Shown here: positions 12,001 to 21,929 of the stretch, piece by piece
How the letters are laid out: each line of letters begins with the position of its first letter
Position numbering within the stretch: position 1 is the first letter of the stretch
Assembly (NCBI GenBank): GCA_037043015.1
Contig: CM073324.1
Coordinates: 799,413-863,412 of the forward strand
Source of the DNA: Bryum argenteum
Taxonomy: Eukaryota > Streptophyta > Bryopsida > Bryales > Bryaceae
DNA length: 64,000 nucleotides
Direction: 5' to 3'
The notes under the pieces: model-generated
What the model was told of the DNA's origin: nothing
The model's database searches: none
Seen by the model: the letters and a program-made list of their open reading frames with translations, nothing else
Made by a program: the position numbers and the translations under genes

Positions 12001-12390
12001 TATTTCAATATTTTTAATCTATTCAAACCTTGAGAGGGTCAAACAACAATAAACCAATCAAACTACCCCCCAAAAAAAAAATCTATCATCTCAACCTCGA
12101 TCCCTTCCGAAATGAAACCACATGAAAAAATGCATGACTATTCACCATATTTCAAATTTTCAATCATAAACAAACTTACACGTATAAATCACAAATCAAT
12201 CCCACAAAACTAACAACTAGGTACCGTTTCACTTCCAACTTCGTCTAACAAAAACTACACACGTCGAGCATGCAAGCTGAACTTCCAATCAATAAAGATG
12301 AAGGCCAAGTATGTAGAGGCGGTTACCTTGACCACCATCACTATTAGATCAACGGCAACGTGTGAGACGACCATTGCGGCATCCTGGGTA

Positions 12391-12406
12391 CATAAACCAG
12401 TCACCC
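12391..12406 (+). promoter_or_regulatory. TATA-like element shared by the paralogous CRP promoters
   Basis: CATAAACCAGTCA lies about 150 bp before the first cysteine-rich gene. The paralog at 20412 has CATAAAAGCCAGTCA at 20320-20334. Further upstream both also carry TTGACCACCATCAC (about 12333 and 20224). The shared order suggests duplicated promoters. The TATA role is inferred from position. Confidence 0.5.
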
Positions 12407-12542
12407 AGGAGGCCAGGATCAATTTGCATTTATTCCTTCATTAGAGATCTTCAGAGATTGCTCACTTTGATCCGATCAGTAACTTACTTGCTCTCGATTC
12501 CTGACAAGCTCTCGATCCTTGGCAAGCGCTCGATCAGAAATC

Positions 12543-12956
12543 ATGGATTCGCGGGCGCTGTTTCTGATGGTGGTGGTGGGAGCGGTGTGCGCGCTGCAAG
12601 CGGAAGGAGCGATCACGGTGGTGAACAGACTGAACAATGGAGTAGCGGTGGAGCTTCCGCCCGGATGTTGTTCGCCCTGTGACAATTTGCCTCCCGGCAG
12701 AGCTTGCATCGACGAGTGTGTGCCGTGTCCTTCTGCCTATTTAGCTGCAGGAGAAGCGGCAATGCTGCACCGTAAAGTAGAGGTTGCAGGAGAGTTCATG
12801 CCTCTCAGGATCCGAACGTCGGCGAACAGCTATCATTGCATCTTCGATGAACGTGTTAACGGTGATCACACGCTCGTTGTCGGACCCGCTAGGTGCGGTT
12901 ACAATGGTATTCAGGGCAGGGTTGACGGAGTGAAGTTTTGCTTGGCAGCTTGCTAG
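12543..12956 (+). CDS. Secreted 10-cysteine protein, copy 1
   Basis: 137-aa intronless protein of a small family repeated in this window; I do not recognise the family. Residues 1-22 form a signal peptide (basic start, then LFLMVVVGAVCALQA). The mature part opens AITVVNRL and has the signature PPGCCSPC at about 40-47. Four more cysteines follow (AC, DEC, PC, HC) and three near the end (RC, FC, AAC), giving ten after the signal, enough for five disulfides. No membrane anchor or ER-retention tail. I chose this ATG because it follows the leader directly and matches the paralogs' start. A polyadenylation signal AATAAA lies at 13025-13030. A small extracellular or wall-associated cysteine-rich protein is likely; defence or signalling roles are guesses. 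Confidence 0.82.
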   Translation: MDSRALFLMVVVGAVCALQAEGAITVVNRLNNGVAVELPPGCCSPCDNLPPGRACIDECVPCPSAYLAAGEAAMLHRKVEVAGEFMPLRIRTSANSYHCIFDERVNGDHTLVVGPARCGYNGIQGRVDGVKFCLAAC

Positions 12957-13084
12957 ACAAGTGTTCGAATCATAGATTCGTTCAGACTTAATCCCCGAAA
13001 AGGGAACTAGCAGATTTTCTTAGGAATAAACGTGTCTTAGACTATGAATTTTCCAATCCGTGTGACTGCAGTTTGTAGTTTCCA

Positions 13085-13665
13085 GCGTCACCCTTGTGTG
13101 ATTGTCGACACGATCTTGTCAGTGCTGAAGAAATAAAACATCCTTACTATGTACTTGCTTGAGCCACCTCTGCTTCTGAAGGCGACAATATCTGGCTTTG
13201 CATACCTCTCGATCCGCATTCCATCCTTGTTGACAGGAACATTGTAATGTGGCACATTGTCTTCCATCACTCTTGTGTGATTATCGACACGATTATACAC
13301 TGCTGAAGAAGAAAATTAAATAAATAAAACCTCTTTCCACTTGTCTAAGCCACTTGTGATTGTGATGGCGAGAGTATCTACCTCGCAATCGTGTCGGTCC
13401 GCATTCTATCTTTCTTCTCAGAAGCATTGTAATGTGGCACGTCGTCTTTTCAAGACCATCACTCTTGTGTGATTATCAAAACGATCTTGTCACATGTGCA
13501 TGATTTCACTACTGGAGATATAATACCCCCTTCCTATCTGCTTGGGCCGCCCCTGATTCTGAAGGCGATAGCATCTGACTAAGTTGCAAACCCGTCGATC
13601 ACAAAAACCCAATCATTCTTTTCGTCTTTTCAGAAACACTGTAACGTATCACCATGTCTTATCAA
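13085..13665. repeat. Tandem array of ~180-190-bp units, three copies
   Basis: CTTGTGTGATTGTCGACACG-like sequences start near 13092, 13270 and 13460. Each is followed by a TTGAGCCACCTCTG-like or TTGGGCCGCCCCTG-like block, then a CATTCCATCC...AACATTGTAATGTGGCAC block. The array fills the gap between the convergent cysteine-rich genes at 12543 and 14359, and copies are about 70-80% alike by eye. No coding potential. Confidence 0.7.
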
Positions 13666-13936
13666 AAGAAGAGTTCCAGCGATGGCTTGATGTGTGCTGG
13701 CGCATACGGCCACCTCGATCGATCGCAATGCAAAACTACAAATGACTATGTATAGCTTTTGACTTTCGTGTCTTCCTCAACAAGGTTCAGGATAAACGAT
13801 CGACAGAGGCAATGTTATCTACGCATATTACAGGCATTCGAAGACGTACTCATGAATAGCGGACATTGTTGGAAAAAAGCTTGACTTTATTGAATAAGGA
13901 ATTTACACTCTCCCTCTGCAACGCATGTCCTAAATC

Positions 13937-14359
13937 CTACGCAGTACACAATCCAAGGCAGAGCGGTGTGACAGTCCCACCAGCGCTGACAGTAGCTGGC
14001 GTACCAGAGCCGTCGCAGGTCCCGGGTTCAATTGAGAGCGTGGCGAGTTCCGTGATGTTGGGGCCTCCGACGCAGACATACTTCCCGTACGGGAGCTGAA
14101 GAATCATCTGCCGGATAGGATACGGACCCACGACTTTGCTCAGCGTCAGGGACTTCCCCTCTTCGACGAGCACAAGCGGACAGCGCGCGCACGTGTAGCC
14201 AGGAGGCGGTGGTGCAAATCCAAACGGCGAGCAGCAGCCCGGCGGATGCATGATGAAGATGCCGCCCGTTGTCAGGCGATTGACAATGGTGAGCGCTGCA
14301 TCCGCATGAAAAGCAAGTGCCGCGAGCACCAGCAACACGAGAGATCTAGACGCAGCCAT
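13937..14359 (-). CDS. Secreted 8-cysteine paralog, copy 2 (convergent to copy 1)
   Basis: 140-aa intronless protein. The signal peptide MAASRSLVLLVLAALAFHADA is followed by ALTIVNRL and the family signature PPGCCSP. After the signal there are eight cysteines, not ten. SPC of the paralogs is SPF here, and the IDEC segment is missing, leaving CARCP. The remaining cysteines (CVGG, CDGSG, CLGLC) align with the paralogs. It contains a glycosylation sequon NIT. The ATG is preceded by GGCC. A TATA box CTATAAAACC lies on the minus strand at 14468-14477, about 110 bp before the ATG. Gene tails face copy 1 across the 180-bp repeat array. Function unknown; extracellular location is inferred from the leader. 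Confidence 0.82.
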   Translation of the reverse strand: MAASRSLVLLVLAALAFHADAALTIVNRLTTGGIFIMHPPGCCSPFGFAPPPPGYTCARCPLVLVEEGKSLTLSKVVGPYPIRQMILQLPYGKYVCVGGPNITELATLSIEPGTCDGSGTPATVSAGGTVTPLCLGLCTA

Positions 14360-14467
14360 GGCCGGAGACGACGACGGAGATGAAGACGATTCTCGAATAG
14401 AGTCGAGCTGCAGAGGTTGTATTGATCGATACGTTTCTTGGAAGAATGTGGTCAGTTTCTTGATGTG

Positions 14468-14477
14468 GGTTTTATAG
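14468..14477 (-). promoter_or_regulatory. TATA box of the 8-Cys gene
   Basis: CTATAAAACC on the minus strand, about 110 bp upstream of the ATG at 14359. Good match to the plant TATA consensus at a plausible distance. Confidence 0.6.
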
Positions 14478-14519
14478 GTAGAGAAGTGTATACGTAAGGG
14501 CAACATTCTTCCTTGCGGA

Positions 14520-17500
14520 AATTGTTTTTTTCTTGTGTTGGTGTGCCTTTTCGTATGTTTAGGTTTTGTTAAGCTTGCAATTGAATTTGTTGACGAGTCT
14601 CGGTTCCAAGGAGAATCCCAAGACTGAACCGAAATGATTTTGCACCTCTTTATAAACTCTCTGTGGAAAAAATAACTATGTTTTTGAATGCATCTTAACG
14701 AGAAGATTATGAAAAGTTTTTTTTTTTTTTTTTTTTTCCTATTTTTTTATATTTAATTTTCTACAACATTTCAAATAGTGATGAAGAGATGGCTTTCTGT
14801 CAATTGTCAATGAAATATCATAATTTATTTAACTTAGGAGAAGAAGCTACTATTGTTTTGTGTCCAAGCAAATAGAGCAGTGTGTTAAATTGTAAGTTTT
14901 CAATGAAGAAGGATACTTTAGGGGCAAATTAGTATGAGTACAAATAGTGATGAGGAGATGGCATTTTTGTCAACTATTAATGAAAATTTATAAGTTTTTT
15001 AAGTATGAAGGGAGGGCTATTATTGTTTTAAGTGCAAATGAAGAAGTTTGTTAAATTGTGAGTTTTTAATGAAGAAGGATACTTTAGCGGCAATATTATA
15101 TGAGTACAAACAATATTCTCCAAGAGTCTCAATTTCAAAAAACTATATGCTAGATTGATTTTGTTACTGTAAGCTTAAAAGATGTATTGACGGGAGTCTA
15201 GAAGCATCTCCAAGGCTCCTTTGAAGGCTCCCTTGTTGCTTCTTAAAATATATTGGTTGCCATCTATGCAAAAGTAATCCTTGGCTGTCAAACAACCATG
15301 TGAAGATTTTATAGTTGACAACCTCTTCATTAAAAAACTTGTTCCTATAATTGCATTTGTTTTTGAATTTATGGATACTTCTTCATTACTTATAGCATAG
15401 ATCTTGTTTATTCAGTAACTTTTAATAGCCTTTGTTTGAATCACTTAAATCTAAATATTGTCATTATTTTTGTCATTTCTTTCTTTTTAATTTTTCTTAT
15501 TTGTTTTCTTATTTTCTTTTTTGAATTGGATTTCATACAAGTTGTCCTTTTTTGACCCTTTACCACTCATGCCTTCTTATTTTTGGGAAAATACACACTT
15601 TGAGGTTTTGAAACAACATCATCTTCTTAGAGAGTTAGAGTTTTCCTAAAAAATAAAAATACAAGTGTTCATCTCACCAAGTGTATTACCATACGCAAAA
15701 ATCCACAATAGTGAAATGCCTAGCCTTTCCTATACCATGCTTCTATTGATTTTTGGTGCCCATTCAACTGCAAAATTTTGTTTTGAGTTGACAAAGGTCA
15801 ACCATGCATCCTAATTGTAAGAAACTCTTGGTTTAGAAGATTATCAACAATTTAATTAGTGACAATTAACTTATGGTTAATGATATACATGTACTTCACA
15901 TCAACTTCTAAAATTCAATAGTTGTTCTTAGAATTTTTTACCAACCTTAGGCACTCATTTTAAAGTTTGGAAGCCCTTTCTTACTTAATTAGCCTTTAAA
16001 TTTAAAATTTTAACAAGTCAATTAGGTGAGCTTGTATACCAACCTGATGGTCTATTGGTTGCTAGTTGCAAGTTTGAATTTTCATAATTTTCTTGGATCA
16101 TACGGTTTAACAAATTTACTTTACAAGATTTTGAGAGGCTTTTAAGTGACTTCAACGAGCTTGAGCATTTAAGGATTAAGATAATAAGAATAAATAAATA
16201 GTTGTAAAAATGTAAAAAACATGTAAACTTGAGCCTTTTCAAGGCTAATTACAAAAAAACCCCGGATTAACTCGGCACGCTTTGAAGTTCAAATTTGGAT
16301 GAAACTTCAATGTTTGAGAAAAGAAGGGTGATATCATAATGATAAAGGTGAGAAACATAAAGAGTGTTATTGATATCATTTCATTCATTTGATGATAGTT
16401 ATATTCAAGCTAGCAACTTCAATATTATAGAAAGCCACCAATTTAGATGCATAATCAATTATATTTTGAAAGTAAACATTTGTGCCAAATTAACTAATAA
16501 TTATCAAAAATAGATGCCTAGGGTATCAATCTCTTTATATGACCAAATTACAAAACCTTAACGCATTCAATAGGCTTTTAGTTTTCATATATCTCATGAA
16601 AGTAAACAAAAAGCGCTAAATTACAAAGCAAGAATTTTTCTTGAAGAAAACCATATAATGAGTAAGAAAAAACTACATATAGTTTAAAATATAGAGGAAT
16701 GAGACTCAACAAAATTCCAACACATAACCATTCTCAATATTGGAGAAGTCTCTATATATACGACATACGACATACGGCATACGGCATACCACATACCACA
16801 TACCACATACCACATACCACATACCACATAAACGAAAATTGTGAACGATGTAAACCAGAGAGTCTGCTCACCTCCCGTGGAGAATTGGAGATATGTTGGG
16901 AAGATCCCTGAAAGGATGAACTTTACTACATCCCTTGCAAGGTTTTCTTCAAGTTAGACTTAGCAAAGAGAAGCAAGGCCATCACTCATCACACTTCATA
17001 CCTCACTTCACCCTTCTTCAACTCCTTTTCAAATCTAAAACATATTTTCAAACCAAGTGCTCAAACCTTGTACTTGAAATTCTTTTTGGAGATTGGCTTT
17101 AGTTTGATCTAAAGATTACAGCAAATATAGAACTTTCCGTCTTTGTTTTCTTCACAATTCGGCTCAATTTGCTAGCTCAAGTACGTTATCGCTCTTGTTC
17201 TTAAATCTAAAGTGGCAAACCTTGGAGAAGAAGGAGAAGTATGTTGACGATTGTATTGAATTCATACCATATAGGATGATTTTGTGCATCTTAAAACACA
17301 ATGACATAGAGTTGATGTGAGATCCAACTCAAAAATAGTGCCAAAAGGATTCCAAATAAAGAAGTGATAAGTTCCCTCCAAAGTTACAACTTGTCATTGA
17401 AGTTATTTGGGGTTAAATCTATATATCTATATACGTTTACATGATTTTTCTCAGCAAAAGTATACAAAGAGACATATACATAGACATGATAATTGTCTTA

Positions 17501-17550
17501 CACAATATTAAAAGACTAACTTTTCAGTTACAAGAAATTTGCTTCAACAT
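14520..17550. other. AT-rich intergenic DNA with simple repeats
   Basis: No gene recognised. A poly-T run of about 20 occurs near 14717. A local repeat of the phrase around GATGAAGAGATGGC...GAAGAAGGATACTTTAG occurs at ~14780-14920 and ~14951-15090. The CATACCA minisatellite is listed separately. Confidence 0.5.
16758..16831. repeat. Minisatellite with 7-bp unit CATACCA
   Basis: About ten head-to-tail copies of a 7-bp unit. The first few read CATACGA/CATACGG and the rest CATACCA. Repeat only; the plus-strand frame across it (repeated HTTYHIP) is an artefact. Confidence 0.9.
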
Positions 17551-17554
17551 TTCA

Positions 17555-17903
17555 CAAGGCTGGACCATCACATCTACTATGCGCCCGGGTTACCTATCAA
17601 GATTTTATCTTCTGGGGCGACTCATTGCGTTGCTGATAATCGTTTCTTTGGTGACAACACGCTCATTGTTGACCCCGGTGTCTGCGGAACCGGTGGTATC
17701 TAAGGTACTCTTGCAGGCTCACCTCTTTGCTTGACTCCTTGTTAGAGATCATTTCAATCTACACAAGTGTTTCAGTAATTTGATTGAGCTTTTCAGGATC
17801 AAGGCACTAGTCTGTGTGGCTATCTTATTGAGCAATCGTGCTTAAGGTGGATGTATGAGTTCATGAAGGAATAAACTATCTTATTTCCTTGCGTGACCAA
17901 TCA
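17555..17903 (+). pseudogene. 5'-truncated pseudogene of the 10-Cys family
   Basis: 17555-17745 aligns codon by codon with the last 60 or so codons of the gene at 20412, from CAAGGCTGGACCATCA to the stop. Homology goes on through the 3' UTR to about 17903 (GAAGGAATAAACTATC shared). A CAA codon has become TAA at 17701-17703, 14 codons before the original stop. Upstream of 17555 the homology stops abruptly, so signal peptide, PPGCCSPC region and promoter are missing. Most codons remain intact, so the break is fairly recent or the sequence has been converted by its neighbour. Confidence 0.85.
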
Positions 17904-18798
17904 ACTATAACCTCAACTTTATTCACTTGAATTTTTCCACTTACAATAGGAGCTCAAGGATGTATGAGGTGAATGGAAATCCTCCTTAACATTTTCACGT
18001 AAGGCTTTTGATGTTACTGAAAAGCCTTTAAATACCTTATATTTGTACAAAATTTATTGGTAAGTATTTGGACGATTTTAAACTTTCAACTGTAATTTCT
18101 TAAATTTAGTTCACCTACATGTGTGATTGAATCATTAAATTCAAATAATGAATGTAATTAGTACAATTATTTATTATAACCACCTCGTTTTGAATGTCAA
18201 CTATGTTAGGAAGAAATTATTTACAAACTTCAAGGCTTAAATGAGGCCTAAGTGAGGTTGATGGAAGATTTAAATTCAACTAATGAATGATATACAATGA
18301 TGCAAGGTGCATACTCATTGCATTTATGCTACATTTAACTACTTCTAGATTAAAAGCAGTCCAAACGAAACACATTGGGTAATTAGGGGCTCCATGTGAT
18401 TTTGAGATGATAAAATTGAAGAAAATTAAAAATTCATTTCCAGGGTTTTCCTCCACCCCTACGGATTCCTTAACCCCGTAGTGTTTCTTCGATCTCCAAA
18501 AACCGAAAACAACGATTTTTGACCACCTTGTATAAGTTGAGGACTTGAGGTATGATTCAATTTAATTTACCTTCGTTGTATCTTCAACTTTAAGATCTTA
18601 AACCATACTACTTGCACTAAGATCAAGTAAAATTTCAACAGTTAGATCTTCACCAATTATTAAGTTGAGGGAAAAGTTCTTTTGGGCTTTGCTTGATAGA
18701 CATAGTTTTAGTCGTGCCAAGGGAGATTTGATGATTGTTACTCCATATGTTTTGCTTATATTATTTTCCATGTAGGTTATCAAGTTGGATATGCCCAC

Positions 18799-19683
18799 AA
18801 CCCCAATTCCGTTAAAATGGCATTATTCCGGTAAAATGGCACACCTCAACTTTCTGAACTGTAGTTCAAAAACCATGTGATATAACAGAATTTTAAGGTG
18901 ATATTAGGGAAAATTAGTGATAATGTATATAAAGAAGTGATATTACAAAAAAAAAATGTCATATTACAGAATATACCATTTTATATGAGCACAAATGGGC
19001 AATGGTAAGCTTGGGGTATCACTTTTTGGACACACTAATTAGGTTATTTTTATTAAAAGCCTCCAGAGTTTGTCTAATTTGTCCATTTTAATCAAGTAAA
19101 AAGACCCTAAAATGGAAAATAAAATATCATGCACCTCAATGAAATTAAAGTATATATGCCTATAGAGTTTCTCTTAGATTTTTTACTTTTTTTGGATCCA
19201 TTCATAGATGAGGGAAAAAGTGCTGAATTTGGGGATTTGCAGGCATTATAGTGCACAATGAATTAATTTTTTTATAATTAAATAAATTATTTTGTATTCT
19301 ATACAAGAAGATGTAGGTCATATTCAAAAATTATATTAAAATAAAAATGGTTGATATTCCATTTGCTTGATTCTATGGATTTTAGGTTATTGGGACATGA
19401 CTTACTTTTTCAACTAAAAATTCAAATAAAATTACTTCAAAATATATTTTTTAATTTCTAATTTTTTTTCTTGATACATTATAAGTATAGACAACTAAAA
19501 CCACATCTAATGAAGTCTTATTGTATTACAGTTTAAAAATGGATATGTTTGACACATCAGCATAAAGTGCAATTGTTCGTGGGACAACCTTTTTGGGTAC
19601 CCCAACCAGACCATCACCCAAATGTAAGATCTAGTGTGACAAAATGGCACATGGCATAGTGCCATTCTAACGGAATTGGGGTT
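18799..19683. mobile_element. Non-autonomous DNA transposon with 28-bp terminal inverted repeats
   Basis: The left end 18799-18826 begins AACCCCAATTCCGTTAAAAT. The reverse complement of the right end 19656-19683 begins AACCCCAATTCCGTTAGAAT. The two 28-bp ends differ at about two positions. The 885-bp interior is AT-rich, without a transposase frame. I could not see a clear target duplication, so the superfamily is undecided. Confidence 0.7.
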
Positions 19684-20319
19684 CTACGCAAAATTTTAGA
19701 GTCTCATTCCAGATTTTTGACCTTCATGCAAATTATTTTTTGGAAGAAGCTTCAAAATCAACCACATAGTAAATCATGCATTACATTAATTATTAGTATT
19801 TAGTTTACTTAAGTAGAAATTGAACAATGAGTAGGTCCCTTTTTGAGTTTGTGGATCACAAAGTTTGAAAAGTGAAAACAAAAATAATCTCCAACACCGC
19901 TATTGAATGGTCAAGGTTCACCTTGACATTTAAAAAAAAAACACAGTCACTTTCAATATTGCACTTCAAACAACACATGACAAACATGATAAGAACTACA
20001 ACCAATTATCATCCTAAGTATTTTCAAAACTCTAAGCAACCGATGCATACATACTTCTTCATAAAAAAATAAGTGCAAAGAGCAACTGATCGCAACTGCA
20101 ACATGTCAAATCACACACTCACCAACTCCTCGTGGACCTTTTGTAAATGAAATAAATACATAAATGAAATTACCATAAGTCGTAAACCTTCCATGCATAT
20201 ACGATTCAAATAGGATGCCACCATTGACCACCATCACCATCCAAAAAAGTGACTTGCTGATGACTTCAAGAAGCCACCAACTCCCTGTTGAAAAGGAGAT
20301 AGTGATCATCCCCAAGTGC

Positions 20320-20334
20320 ATAAAAGCCAGTCAA
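20320..20334 (+). promoter_or_regulatory. TATA-like promoter element of the 20412 gene
   Basis: CATAAAAGCCAGTCA about 90 bp before the start codon, nearly identical to the element upstream of the 12543 paralog. Confidence 0.5.
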
Positions 20335-20411
20335 TATGCACGGAGTCTAGGCAAGCTTGTTCGATCAGATCATTCTAGACGCTCTACTTCACAAGTAAGC
20401 ACTCCATCAAG

Positions 20412-20831
20412 ATGGACATGCGGAGATGTGCTGCGCTCTTTCTGATGGCGATGGTGGTGATTCAAGCGGCTGCCGCACCAGAGGTGCCCCTGACGGTGCA
20501 AAACAGGTTGCAAGTGGCACTCACGGTGGTGAATCCACCTGGATGTTGCTCGCCGTGCGGGGAGTATCCGCCTGTGGGAGCGAGATGTATTGATGAGTGT
20601 GTTGCTTGTAACGATGTCACCATAGCGGCAGGAGCATCGGCAAGGCTGGACCATCATATCTATTATGCGCCCGGGTTTCCTATCATGATTTTATCGTCTG
20701 GCGCGACTCATTGCCTTGCTGATAATCGTCTCTTTAGTAATAACACGCTCAGTGTTGGCCCCCATGTCTGCGAAACCGACGGTATTCAAGCTACTCTTGC
20801 AGGCTCACCTCTTTGCTTGACACCTTGTTAG
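20412..20831 (+). CDS. Secreted 10-cysteine protein, copy 3
   Basis: 139-aa intronless protein, close to the 12543 gene. The signal peptide runs to about residue 22 (RRCAALFLMAMVVIQAAAA). The mature part has LTVQNRL, the signature NPPGCCSPC, then RCIDECVAC and HC, VC, LC, TPC: ten cysteines after the leader with the same spacing as copy 1. One sequon NNT is present. A second in-frame Met two codons in is an equally possible start. The 3' flank has AATAAA at 20948-20953 inside a block shared with the 17555 pseudogene. Extracellular, disulfide-stabilised; biological role unknown. Confidence 0.83.
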   Translation: MDMRRCAALFLMAMVVIQAAAAPEVPLTVQNRLQVALTVVNPPGCCSPCGEYPPVGARCIDECVACNDVTIAAGASARLDHHIYYAPGFPIMILSSGATHCLADNRLFSNNTLSVGPHVCETDGIQATLAGSPLCLTPC

Positions 20832-21045
20832 TGATGATTTCAATCTAGATAAGTGTTTCAGTACTTTAGAGCTTTTTATGATCTGTCTATCTTTTTCAGC
20901 AGAACTGAACAATCCTGGATTAAGGTGGATGTATGAGTTCATGAAGGAATAAACTATCTTATTTCCTTGCGTGAGCCCCCTTTGTATTCTCTTTTGCATT
21001 CTCCTCGCTCTTTTTCTTCTCAGAGACGATCGTCTCGTTTCGTGT

Positions 21046-21135
21046 AGAACGTTGTAGTTCGCTTGTTTCTCAGGAATGAATGTATTCAGAACGTTGTAGT
21101 TCGCTTGCTTCTCAGGAATGAATGTATTCAGAACG
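21046..21135. repeat. 42-bp tandem duplication
   Basis: AGAACGTTGTAGTTCGCTTG... runs 21046-21087 and again 21088-21129 with one visible change; the start of a third copy follows at 21130. It lies in the 3' flank of the 20412 gene, in the same relative place as the 180-bp array after copy 1, but is unrelated in sequence. Confidence 0.85.
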
Positions 21136-21255
21136 TTTTGGGGTTTACGTAGAACAATTTCCTTTTGTAAGTAGTAATTCCAGCTTACTGCATATGGGCA
21201 GCAATGCAATGAATTGGATGAAATTGTTTAGTAGATTGCGTGTCTTTCTAGTCAG

Positions 21256-21625
21256 ATGATCCTTTCCTTCCGATCGGAGGCAGTCTACACTCTCTGCAAC
21301 CCGGCTACAGACGTACTCATGGTTAGTGGTCTTCTCTTCAGTGAATTTTCTTTTTCATTAACAAGGTTGATAGCATGTGGACTACGACACTGGATGCACT
21401 CTGGCTTTTTCCATCTCTCCTGTGCACTGCATGATCTAGGTCCGACTCACACACAAGCTAGCATGGTTGACACTAGTGATCTAGAAACAGACATAGCCAG
21501 AGACGACACGACGGTGGAGTAAATGAGGACGATTCCTGGTTGACATCGACTTGCGCTGCAGAGGTCGTTATTCTTCAAGATTGTTCTTCAAGATACGCTT
21601 TTTGGAAGAATGTGCCAGGAAGTTG
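21256..21625 (-). pseudogene. Relic of an 8-Cys paralog (start and flanks only)
   Basis: On the minus strand, 21447-21494 encodes MSVSRSLVSTMLACV then a stop, matching the signal-peptide start MAASRSLVLLVLA of the 14359 gene. The 5' leader also matches: GCTGCAGAGGT and TTTTGGAAGAATGTG at 21556-21613 versus 14408-14447. The 3' flank is represented by AGACGTACTCATG at 21307 (13844 in the intact locus) and TACACTCTC near 21288. The whole mature coding region is gone. Position and orientation mirror the intact convergent pair at 12.5-14.4 kb. Confidence 0.7.
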
Positions 21626-21929
21626 GATATGCCAATTTCTGAGAGCTTGAATGATAAGGATTTATGAGTACCCGTCGTATGCATACTCACTTTCTGATAT
21701 AGTGATCTGTCAAGCAACTCTTCAGGGGAGTTAGTAATATAAGATGGGAAAGAGGATAGTCTACTTCATAACAATTTTTACTATTGTATTATTATTTTAT
21801 TATGTATCTCCCAACACTATACTACAATACGTTTTTGTGAATTTCATTCTTTGTGAGCCAATCAGAGAGCCCATAGCCCCTCTAAAAGCTGAAATTTACC
21901 AAAAAGTATTTTAAAAAGGCGGCGAAAAA

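Noticed and set aside
13085..13665. CRISPR-like array
   Set aside because: Whole 180-bp units repeat, spacers are not distinct, the copies are diverged, and the genome is eukaryotic.
16699..16911. 70-codon frame with HTTYHIP repeats
   Set aside because: Translation of the CATACCA minisatellite.
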